8,785 nt of DNA from Mayfieldus sp963740555. Its GTDB lineage: Bacteria; Actinomycetota; Thermoleophilia; Solirubrobacterales; 70-9. The stretch spans positions 1-8,785 of the forward strand of contig CAVUES010000013.1 of NCBI GenBank assembly GCA_963740555.1, given 5' to 3'. This document shows, piece by piece, positions 1 through 6,297 of this stretch. How positions within the stretch are numbered: the stretch's first letter is position 1; the number at the start of each line of letters is the position of its first letter. Below the pieces are notes generated by a model. That model did no database searches. It was not told where the DNA came from and worked only from the letters and a program-made list of their open reading frames with translations. Both the position numbers and the translations under genes were made by a program.

Positions 1-1
1 G

Positions 2-67
2 CCGGGCGAGCTCAGCGTCTACGGAATGGACCAGCTGGACGAGGCGAAGGAATGGGTCGCCGCCTGA
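2..67 (+). CDS. C-terminal tail of an unidentified upstream gene (partial)
   Basis: An open frame enters from the left edge and ends at TGA 65-67, giving 21 residues that finish ...MDQLDEAKEWVAA. The stop overlaps the ATG at 67 in a TGATG arrangement, typical of translationally coupled genes, so this gene and the FAD oxidoreductase gene probably share a transcript. A closing 'ldeAxxWl' helix is seen in several small families, for example SpoIIAA/STAS-like proteins. The fragment is far too short to assign a family, and the coding call rests on reading frame and overlap alone. Confidence 0.45.
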   Translation, partial: PGELSVYGMDQLDEAKEWVAA

Positions 68-1186
68 TGGAAGTCTCGGCCGCACTCGGCCGCGTGAGTC
101 TCCCCGCACCGATCGCGGAGCTCGCGGCTCGCGACCGGGACACCGTAGTGGTCGGCGGCGGACACAACGGGCTCACCGCCGCGGCCTATCTGGCGCGAGC
201 GGGGCAGTCGGTGCTCGTGCTGGAGCGGCGCGAGCGGCTGGGCGGCGCCTGCACGCTGGAGCAGCCTTTCGATGATGAGCGCTTCCTGGTCAGCCCCTGC
301 GCCTATGTGGTGGGCTTACTCGACCAGCTGGTGATCGACGAGCTCAACCTGCCCGCTCACGGCTACCGCGTCACCCGCCGAAGCCGCCCACGAGGCGGGG
401 GCGACCCTCGCCGCCGGGGTCCCGGTCGCGCGGATCATCCCGGGGGAGGGGGTGGAGCTGGAGAGCGGCGAGCTGATCCACGCCCGCTGCTTGCTCAGCA
501 ACGCCGACCCCAAGCGGGTACTGGAGATGCTCTCGGCCGAGGCGCTGCCGACGGACTACCGCGAGCGCCTGGAGGCATGGGAGGTGCGCTCGCCTGTGGT
601 CAAGGTGAACGCCGCGCTCCGCAAGCTGCCGAGCTTCACCGCCCCCGGATCGGTCGAGCCGCACCGTGCGATGGTCAGCGTCACTCATAGGCGCGACGCC
701 GCCCATGAGGCATTCGAAGCCGCCAAGCGCGGCGAGCCCGCGGTCGCCTGGGCAGAGCTCTATTTCCAGACTGCCTACGACGAGAGCGTGGCGCCGCCGG
801 GCGCTCACGTGACGAGCGCCTTCGCCCAGTACGCGCCATACGAGCTGGCCGAGGGCGCCTGGCACTCGCGCCGCGAGGAGATCGGCGACCGGGTGATCGA
901 CCTGATCGAGACCTACGCGCCCGACCTTCGCGGGTGCATGGTCGAACTCCAGGTGCTGGGCCCGCCCGACATCGAGGAGCGGATCGGGCTGACGGGCGGG
1001 AACATCTTCCAGGACGAGACCCTGCCCGACCAGATCTGGGACCGGCGACTGGAGTCGCGCACCCCACTCGACGGCCTCTACCTCTGCGGGGCCGCCACCC
1101 ATCCGGCCGGATCTGTGATCGCGCTGCACGGCCGGAACGCCGCGATGGCCGTGCTCGAAGACGCCGGCGTCGCCGCGCTGGCCTAG
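67..1186 (+). pseudogene. PYROXD2/phytoene-desaturase-like FAD oxidoreductase, internally deleted and frameshifted
   Basis: Intact relatives are NAD(P)/FAD-dependent oxidoreductases of about 500 residues. The N-terminal part has the dinucleotide-binding motif GGGHNGLTAAAYLARAG (about residues 30-46), then VLERRERLGGACTLEQPF and a family-typical stretch to about residue 102 (ends DELNLPAHGYRV). Homology then jumps, with a change of frame near 365-380, to EAAHEAGATLAAGVPVARI, SNADPKRVLEM and the C-terminal FAD-contacting motif LYLCGAATHPAGSVIALHGRNAA, ending at TAG 1184-1186. Only about 370 residues are present, so roughly 150-200 residues of the middle (substrate domain) are absent, and simple frame repair would not restore them. 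The start at 67 (TGATG overlap) is preferred; ATG 52 and GTG 94 are in-frame alternatives, since the 25 residues before the FAD motif are poorly typical. Family call is firm; whether the lesion is real or an assembly collapse is unknown. Confidence 0.8.
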
Positions 1187-2505
1187 CCGCCTCCGGGCTC
1201 GTCCTTGAACGAGCTCGTGATGATCCGTGCGCCCCGGCCGCGGGTGAAGAAGCTGAACGCCCAGCGGATGAAGACCAGCAGCCGGTTCTGGAACCCGATC
1301 AGGTACCAGAGGTGGACGCCGAGCCAGGTGACCCAGGCGAGGAAGCCACTCAGCTTCACGAGGTGCAGGTCGGCGACGGCCCGGGAGCGTCCGATCGTCG
1401 CCAGGTTGCCCTTGTCGCGGTAGTGGAAAGGAGGGGCCTCCCGGCCGCGCAGCCGTGTGCGGATCGCCTTCGCCGCGTAACGGCCCTCCTGCATGGCCAC
1501 CGGCGCGAGGCCCGGAAGGGCCTGCACATTCCCGTCGGGTCCGCGGACCTGCACCATGTCGCCGATCGCGAACACTTCGGGATGGCCCGGCAGCGTCAGG
1601 TCGGGCTCGACGATGACGCGACCCGCCCGGTCCACCTCGGCGTCGGTCTGATCGCCGAGCCGCTTGGCGAGGCTGGACGCGGTCACGCCGGCGGCCCAGA
1701 TCACCGTGCTTGCGGGGATGCGCTCGGTGCCTCCGCCATGGGCCTGCACCGTTACCGCCTCGGCGTCGATGTCGACCACCCGGTGCTCCAGCAGCGGAGT
1801 CACGCCCAGGTTCTCCAGCGATCTGAACGCCTTCCGCGAGAGTGACTCCGGGAAGGTCCCGAGCACCCGGTCGGCCATCTCGAGCAGCAGAACCCGCCCT
1901 TCGCGCGGATCGATCGAGCGGAAGTCACGGCGCAGCGTGTCGCGAGAGAGCTCGGCGATCTGGCCCGCCATCTCCACGCCGGTCGGCCCCGCGCCGACGA
2001 CGATGAAGGTGAGCAGGCCCCGGCGGCGCTCGGCGTCGGGCTCGAGCTCGGCCGCCTCGAAGGCGGTCAGCAGGCGCCGCCGTACGGACAGCGCGCTCTC
2101 CAGCGACTTCACCTCCGGAGCGAACTGCTCCCACTCGTCGTGGCCGAAGTACGAGTAGTGCGAGCCGCCGCCGGCGATCAGGGTGTCGTAGGAGATCGTG
2201 ACCGGGCCTTCGTCCGGGTCACTCGGGTCGAGCTGCAGCTCGCGTTTCTCCAGGTCGATCCCGCCAACCTCGCCCATCAGCACCCGTACATTCCGCTTCC
2301 GCTTGAAGATCGCTCGCAGCGGATAACAGACCTCGGCGGGGGACAGGGCCCCGGTCGCGATCTGGTAGGTGAGCGGCTGGAAGAGGTGGAAGTTCCGCCG
2401 GTCGATCAGCGTGACCTCGACCGGAGCGCGCCCCAGGTGCTTCGTGGCGAGCAGGCCTCCGAACCCGCCACCGATGACCACCACGCGGTGTGGGCTTTCG
2501 GCCAC
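1183..2505 (-). CDS. ndh: Type-2 NADH dehydrogenase (NDH-2), FAD-dependent NADH:quinone oxidoreductase
   Basis: This is a single-subunit, non-proton-pumping enzyme that passes electrons from NADH through FAD to membrane quinone on the cytoplasmic face. At 440 residues it has normal family length. The first Rossmann motif IGGGFGGLLA (residues 11-20, FAD) is followed by NFHLFQPLTYQIATG (38-52), typical of NDH-2. The second Rossmann motif VVGAGPTGVEMAG (169-181) binds NADH. FAIGDM (312-317) closes the FAD site, and PGLAPVAMQEG (331-341) matches the quinone-site region. Residues 388-420 form a Trp/Phe-rich amphipathic stretch, the usual membrane anchor. The start is GTG at 2505-2503, two bases after the tetR stop; no good ribosome site is visible, so translation is probably coupled to tetR. 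The stop shares CTAG with the convergent gene. A related FAD oxidoreductase with another acceptor is possible but less likely. Confidence 0.9.
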   Translation of the reverse strand: MAESPHRVVVIGGGFGGLLATKHLGRAPVEVTLIDRRNFHLFQPLTYQIATGALSPAEVCYPLRAIFKRKRNVRVLMGEVGGIDLEKRELQLDPSDPDEGPVTISYDTLIAGGGSHYSYFGHDEWEQFAPEVKSLESALSVRRRLLTAFEAAELEPDAERRRGLLTFIVVGAGPTGVEMAGQIAELSRDTLRRDFRSIDPREGRVLLLEMADRVLGTFPESLSRKAFRSLENLGVTPLLEHRVVDIDAEAVTVQAHGGGTERIPASTVIWAAGVTASSLAKRLGDQTDAEVDRAGRVIVEPDLTLPGHPEVFAIGDMVQVRGPDGNVQALPGLAPVAMQEGRYAAKAIRTRLRGREAPPFHYRDKGNLATIGRSRAVADLHLVKLSGFLAWVTWLGVHLWYLIGFQNRLLVFIRWAFSFFTRGRGARIITSSFKDEPGGG

Positions 2506-2507
2506 GG

Positions 2508-3128
2508 TTAGTCCAGCTTGAGGGTCAGATAGCGCTGCACGTTGGGTCCTACCCAGCGAATCACATCGCTGGGCTTCGCCGAGGCGAGCGGCTCGGCGTG
2601 CAGCACGTAGCGGGTGATCCCGAGGCCCATCAGCTGGCTGGAGAGGAGGTCGGCGCGCATCTCCGGATGGTCTGAGCCGAGCTCAGCCAGCAGCGGCGCG
2701 AAGAGGCGCTCGCGCACGAACCCCGCCAGCATCTCCGCCGCCTCGGGCTCGACCGTAGCGGCCGCCAGCAGGGTGAGGATTGGGCTCCGAGTTCCCTCCT
2801 TGTCCCAGATCCGAATGAGAAGTCTCACGAGATTTCTCCCGACGTTGCGCCGGCCATCGGCCAGGATCTTCGGCATCTCGACCTCCGGATCGAACGGCCA
2901 TTCGACCGACTCGGCGAAGAGATTCAGCTTGTTGCCGAAGAAATGGACGATCAGGGAGGCGTCGACGCCGGCCTCCTTGGCAATCGCTCGCAGCGTCGCG
3001 CCCTGATAGCCGCGGTGCAGGAAGAGCTTGGCGGCAGCTTGGCGGATCTGCTCCTGTGTCTCACTGGCGCCAGGCCGGCGTCCGGTGCGAGGGGTCCTGG
3101 TCTTCGGTCTGGGAGGTCGCGAATTCAT
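2508..3128 (-). CDS. TetR/AcrR-family transcriptional regulator
   Basis: A 206-residue one-component regulator. After a basic Pro/Arg-rich tail (residues 1-22) comes the TetR helix-turn-helix domain: IRQAAAKLFLHRGYQGATLR (28-47), then IAKEAGVDASLIVHFFGNK (49-67), with the Phe-Phe-xx-Lys ending of the recognition helix. The rest is the helical ligand-binding and dimerisation domain. Its ending, SSQLMGLGITRYVLHAEPLA (163-182) then VQRYLT, resembles the C-terminal domain common in actinobacterial TetR proteins. The gene is divergent from the MFS exporter across 102 bases and lies directly upstream of ndh in the same direction. The simplest reading is a repressor of both its own tetR-ndh transcript and the exporter operon, released by an unknown ligand. 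ATG 3128-3126 is chosen; no strong Shine-Dalgarno precedes it, so the transcript may be leaderless or weakly translated. Confidence 0.93.
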   Translation of the reverse strand: MNSRPPRPKTRTPRTGRRPGASETQEQIRQAAAKLFLHRGYQGATLRAIAKEAGVDASLIVHFFGNKLNLFAESVEWPFDPEVEMPKILADGRRNVGRNLVRLLIRIWDKEGTRSPILTLLAAATVEPEAAEMLAGFVRERLFAPLLAELGSDHPEMRADLLSSQLMGLGITRYVLHAEPLASAKPSDVIRWVGPNVQRYLTLKLD

Positions 3129-3140
3129 TTGGGAAAGAGC

Positions 3141-3168
3141 TTGACAGACGAATTCAACGGTGTAAAGT
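3141..3168 (+). promoter_or_regulatory. Candidate housekeeping-sigma promoter for the MFS operon
   Basis: A perfect TTGACA -35 box lies at 3141-3146. A 16-base spacer separates it from TAAAGT at 3163-3168, which matches four of six bases of TATAAT. The segment is AT-rich against its GC-rich surroundings and sits in the only real intergenic gap of the window. Transcription would begin near 3175, leaving a leader of about 55 bases before the MFS ATG. The -35 match is direct observation; promoter activity is inferred. Confidence 0.6.
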
Positions 3169-3182
3169 CATCGTCGTTAAAT
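3152..3182. promoter_or_regulatory. Candidate TetR operator (imperfect inverted repeat)
   Basis: ATTCAACG (3152-3159) and CGTTAAAT (3175-3182) are inverted copies with seven of eight positions matching, separated by 15 bases. A second nested pair, GACGA (3147-3151) and TCGTC (3171-3175), is also present. The repeat covers the predicted -10 and start site of the MFS promoter and lies beside tetR, as expected for a self-regulating divergent TetR operator. Binding is inferred; short inverted matches in AT-rich DNA can arise by chance. Confidence 0.4.
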
Positions 3183-3230
3183 CAACTTAGTTTAGCCCCA
3201 CGACGCGGCCGACCAGGGGTGGCGACCGAG

Positions 3231-4778
3231 ATGAGAAGGCAATCACAGGACGTAGACCGCAATTTGATCCTCGCCGCGATGTGCGTCTCCCTTGGAACCG
3301 TGGTCAGCGCAGTGGCCTCGCTCAACGTCGCGCTTCCTGACCTGGCACGCGACCTGCACGCAACCCAGACTCAGCTTCAGTGGATCGTCGATGCCTACGC
3401 CGTCGTCTTCGCCGGGCTCCTGCTCCTGGCCGGCGCGCTCGGGGACGCGTTTGGTCGGCGGCACCTTCTACTGGGCGGGCTGGCCGTGTTCTCGATCGCG
3501 GCCGGCACCGCCCTCCTCATTGACAGCCCCGGCACGCTCATCGTCGTCCGAGCGGTGATGGGACTGGGAGCGGCGGCGATCATGCCGGCGACCCTCTCGA
3601 TCATCACGAACGAGTTCCCGGCCGACGACCGTGACCGCGCCGTCTCGATCTGGGCCGGGGTGGCGGGCGGCAGCGCGCTGATCGGACTGCTCGTCTCGGG
3701 CGGGCTGCTCGAGGCGTTCTCCTGGGATTCCATCTTCGCCTTTACGGCGCTCCTCGGCCTGGCAGCTTTCGTCTTCGTCGCTCGGACCACGCCCAACTCG
3801 GCCCAGGCGGGAACGCGGCTCGACGTGATCGGTGGGCTGATCTCGGCGGCCGGGCTGGCGATTCTCGTCTACGCGATCATCGAGGGGCCGGAGCGCGGCT
3901 GGACGGACGGGGTGACGCTCGGCGCCTTCGCCGTCGCGGTGGTGCTGCTGGCGGTATTCGTCGTCTGGGAGCTGCGCCGGGAGGAGCCCCTGCTCGATCC
4001 CCGTCTTTTCCTGCTGCGCGGCTTCGGTGCCGGAACAGCCTCGATCCTGATCCAGTTCTTCGCCTGGTTCGGCTTCATCTTCGTGATCCTCCAGTACGTC
4101 CAGTTCGTGCTGGGGTACTCCCCGCTGCTTGCCGCGATCGCTCTCGCTCCGGTCGCCGTGACCATGATGGGACTGTCGCCTCGGGTTCCGAGGCTGCTCG
4201 AGCGCTTCGGCGCCCGGCACGTCGCGCCCGTCGGGCTCGTGCTGATGGCCGGCGGGTTCATCGTGCTCTCGACCGCCGGCCAGGAGTCCACCTACTGGCT
4301 GCTGCTCGCCGGGCTGCTGCCGCTGGGCATCGGCATGGCCCTGGCCACGACTCCCGCCACCACCGCAATCGTCTCCTCCCTGCCGAAGGCCAAGCAGGGA
4401 GTCGCGTCGGCTGTCAACGACCTCGCGCGCGAGGTCGGTGGCGCGCTCGGCATCGCGGTGCTGGGCAGCGCGCTCACCGGCCGCTACCAGTCCGGCGTCG
4501 CAGAGGCCACGGCGCACCTGCCCGGCCGGTTCGCTTCACACGCGCATTACGCGCTGCCCGCCGCCCTGGCGATCGCCGAGCGGATCGGCCCGCAGGGGGC
4601 GAACCTTGCCTCCAGCGCCCAGGCCGCCTTCGTCGACGGCCTCGGCCTGGCGATGGTGATCGCCGCCGCCTCGGTGGCCGTCGCCGCCCTCTTCGTCTTC
4701 TGGCGCGCGCCCCGCGAAGCGGCTGTCACAGACCGCGGGCGCCGCCCCGTCTCCAGAGCACAGATGCAGGCCGAGTAG
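3231..4778 (+). CDS. MFS drug exporter, DHA2 (EmrB/QacA-type, 14 membrane helices)
   Basis: Predicted proton-driven exporter of small, often hydrophobic compounds in the cytoplasmic membrane; 515 residues, the usual length of this family. The first helix region reads LNVALPDLARDL (31-42), then LQWIVDAYAVVFAGLLLLAG (49-68), the standard DHA2 opening. Motif A is GALGDAFGRRHLLLGG (68-83). The motif C region in helix 5 is GGSALIGLLVSGGLLEAFSW (146-165), where the usual Gly-Pro is Gly-Leu. Many hydrophobic helices follow, to a short charged tail. The open frame continues upstream to 2943 through tetR on the other strand, so a start had to be chosen: ATG 3231 sits after AGGGG (3215-3219) and just before the conserved sequence; GTG 3219 is an alternative. 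It is first in the rightward gene set and 102 bases from the divergent tetR, its likely regulator. The substrate cannot be predicted. Confidence 0.92.
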   Translation: MRRQSQDVDRNLILAAMCVSLGTVVSAVASLNVALPDLARDLHATQTQLQWIVDAYAVVFAGLLLLAGALGDAFGRRHLLLGGLAVFSIAAGTALLIDSPGTLIVVRAVMGLGAAAIMPATLSIITNEFPADDRDRAVSIWAGVAGGSALIGLLVSGGLLEAFSWDSIFAFTALLGLAAFVFVARTTPNSAQAGTRLDVIGGLISAAGLAILVYAIIEGPERGWTDGVTLGAFAVAVVLLAVFVVWELRREEPLLDPRLFLLRGFGAGTASILIQFFAWFGFIFVILQYVQFVLGYSPLLAAIALAPVAVTMMGLSPRVPRLLERFGARHVAPVGLVLMAGGFIVLSTAGQESTYWLLLAGLLPLGIGMALATTPATTAIVSSLPKAKQGVASAVNDLAREVGGALGIAVLGSALTGRYQSGVAEATAHLPGRFASHAHYALPAALAIAERIGPQGANLASSAQAAFVDGLGLAMVIAAASVAVAALFVFWRAPREAAVTDRGRRPVSRAQMQAE

Positions 4779-4796
4779 CCCATGAGAGGAGCAAAG

Positions 4797-4803
4797 AAAG
4801 GAG
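4797..4803 (+). promoter_or_regulatory. Ribosome binding site deciding the SDR start
   Basis: AAAGGAG ends five bases before GTG 4809, a strong Shine-Dalgarno at ideal spacing. It favours GTG 4809 over the upstream in-frame ATG at 4782. The GTG start also puts the nucleotide-binding strand (MKVYVAGGSG) directly at the N-terminus, as is normal for extended SDRs. Confidence 0.75.
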
Positions 4804-4808
4804 TCACC

Positions 4809-5807
4809 GTGAAGGTCTACGTAGCTGGAGGAAGCGGGGTGATCGGGCGGCGGCTGATCCCGGAACTGATCACGGCCGGGCATGAGGTCGTGGCGACGAC
4901 GAGCTCGTCTCGAGGAGTCGACGACCTGGAGCTACTCGGCGCCCGCCCGCTGGTCGTGAACGGTCTGGACGAAATGGCTGTGAGAAAGGCGGTGCGGCTC
5001 ATCGAGCCCGAGGTGGTGATCAACGAGATGACTGCGCTGGCCGGTGCGACCAACCTGCGCAACTTCGATCGCGCCTTCGCGCGCACCAACGAGCTGCGCA
5101 CGGTGGGGAACGACCACCTCCTCCACGCGGCCGAGCTCTCAGGAGTGCGGCGGTACGTCGCACAGGGCTACACGGGCTGGACGAACCCCCGCTCCGGCGA
5201 CTCGGTGAAGACGGAGGCCGACGGATTCGACCGCGAGCCGCCGAAGACGATGCGGCGCTCGCTGGAGGCGATCGAGCACCTGGAGCGGACAGTGCGCGAC
5301 GCCGAGCGGCTCGAGGGATTGGTGCTCCGCTACGGCAGCCTGTACGGGCCGGGCACTGCATTCTCCACCGACTACGTGGAGCAAGTCCGCTCGCGGCGGC
5401 TGCCGGTGATCGGCAGCGGGGCGGGGATCTGGTCCTTCGTACATGTCGACGACGCCGCGGCGGCGACCGCCATCGCCGCCGAGCGCGGCGCACCGGGCGC
5501 CTACAACATCGTCGATGACGACCCGGCAGCCGTCTCGGACTGGCTGCCGTTCCTCGCCGACGTCCTCGGGGTGAAGGCGCCGCGCAGGCTGCCGGCCTGG
5601 CTGACACGGCTCGTCGGGGGCGAGGCGATCACGTCGATGTCGACCCGGATTACCGGCTCCTCCAACGCGAAGGCGAGAGGCGAGCTTCGCTGGGTGCCCC
5701 GCTATCCCAGCTGGCGCGAGGGCTTCCGGGAGGCCCTCACCGGGGCGCCCGCTTCGTTCAGGAGCCTCAGCCTGCGCCCCGCCCAGGGTGCCGAGCAACT
5801 CGGATAA
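4809..5807 (+). CDS. NAD-dependent epimerase/dehydratase-family protein (atypical extended SDR)
   Basis: A 332-residue predicted cytosolic NAD(P)-binding enzyme. It begins with the Rossmann motif GGSGVIGRRL (7-16), matching the extended-SDR GxxGxxG. VVINEMTALAGATN (69-82) matches the strand that follows the cofactor region. LVLRYGSLYGPGT (171-183) and WSFVHVDDAAAAT (208-220) are typical extended-SDR substrate-side motifs, and YNIVDDDP (232-239) continues the fold. The usual Tyr-xxx-Lys catalytic pair is not visible: the expected helix reads RRSLEAIEHLERTV (149-162). This variant is found in a group of actinobacterial 'NAD-dependent epimerase/dehydratase' proteins of undefined reaction, so neither a sugar substrate nor a reaction should be assumed. 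It starts 30 bases after the MFS stop, behind a strong ribosome site, and is 12 bases upstream of the AhpD-like gene, so it is very probably cotranscribed. The Pro/Ser-rich tail after about residue 312 is not conserved-looking. Confidence 0.85.
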   Translation: MKVYVAGGSGVIGRRLIPELITAGHEVVATTSSSRGVDDLELLGARPLVVNGLDEMAVRKAVRLIEPEVVINEMTALAGATNLRNFDRAFARTNELRTVGNDHLLHAAELSGVRRYVAQGYTGWTNPRSGDSVKTEADGFDREPPKTMRRSLEAIEHLERTVRDAERLEGLVLRYGSLYGPGTAFSTDYVEQVRSRRLPVIGSGAGIWSFVHVDDAAAATAIAAERGAPGAYNIVDDDPAAVSDWLPFLADVLGVKAPRRLPAWLTRLVGGEAITSMSTRITGSSNAKARGELRWVPRYPSWREGFREALTGAPASFRSLSLRPAQGAEQLG

Positions 5808-5813
5808 GAGGAG
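5808..5813 (+). promoter_or_regulatory. Ribosome binding site of the AhpD-like gene
   Basis: GAGGAG directly follows the TAA stop of the SDR gene and ends six bases before ATG 5820. It supports that start and reinitiation by ribosomes leaving the SDR gene. Confidence 0.75.
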
Positions 5814-5819
5814 ATCACA

Positions 5820-6294
5820 ATGGAATCGATTCACGCAAAGCGGATCCACATCGACGAGGCGGCGATGAAGCCGTTGGCCGCGATGGTCAGGCTCGACGGT
5901 GCCCTCGAGATCGACCCCCGGCTGCGCAATCTGATCAACGTGCGCGCCTCGCAGATCAACGGGTGTGCCTTCTGCCTCGATATGCACTGGAAGGAGGCCC
6001 GAGCCCAGGGCGAGACGGAGGAGCGCCTCTACGCGCTCGACGCCTGGCGCGAGAGCCCGCTGTATGAGGAGCACGAGCGCGCCGCGCTCGAGCTCTGCGA
6101 GGCTATGACCCTGATCGGAGACGGCCATGTCCCGGACCCGGTCTGGGGATCGCGCGGCCGGGCTGTTCGACGAGAAGGAGCTGATCCACCTGATGTTCGC
6201 GATCACGTCGATCAACTCGTGGAACCGGCTCTCCATCACGGCTCGCCTCGAGCCCGGGCACTACGAGCCGGGAATGCTCGCTCAGGCGGCGTAG
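5820..6294 (+). CDS. Carboxymuconolactone decarboxylase-family (AhpD-like) protein, with a one-base frameshift
   Basis: The family comprises small oligomeric alpha-helical proteins, many with an AhpD-type redox-active Cys pair used in peroxide or thiol chemistry. Here NGCAFCLDMHWKEAR (47-61) shows the CxxCxxxH motif, with C49, C52 and H56. The uninterrupted frame stays family-like to VPDPVW and then turns into low-complexity Arg-rich sequence ending at 6359. Shifting by one base at the GGGG run 6145-6148 restores DRAAGLFDEKELIHLMFAI and then SINSWNRLSITARLEPGHYE to TAG 6292-6294. That gives 157 residues, normal for the family, so one G appears to be extra. The corrected stop leaves three bases before the ABC ATPase ATG, a natural operon junction, whereas the uncorrected product would run 60 bases into that gene. 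The first 109 residues, including the active site, lie before the lesion. Decarboxylation of carboxymuconolactone itself is not implied. Confidence 0.85.
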
Positions 6295-6297
6295 CCG

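Noticed and set aside
934..1845. 303-residue rightward open frame spanning the convergent gene ends
   Set aside because: It runs across the end of the FAD gene and antisense to ndh, with Arg/Pro/Ala-rich composition. Both real genes have strong motifs in their own frames.
3121..3155. Two GAATTC copies 29 bases apart (3121 and 3150) as a repeated operator
   Set aside because: Only the palindromic six bases and one preceding C are shared, and the first copy is explained by tetR codons 1-3. The longer inverted repeat at 3152-3182 is a better operator candidate.
2943..3230. Upstream in-frame extension of the MFS gene, opposite tetR
   Set aside because: It is antisense to the tetR coding sequence, has no family similarity, and would bypass the promoter region. 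The conserved MFS sequence begins just after ATG 3231.
3468..4517. Long 349-residue leftward open frame
   Set aside because: Antisense shadow of the MFS gene, rich in Gln/Arg/Asp/His, without any domain or ribosome site.
5139..6239. Long 366-residue leftward open frame
   Set aside because: It lies opposite the SDR and AhpD-like genes, which have clear motifs, and itself shows no recognisable domain.
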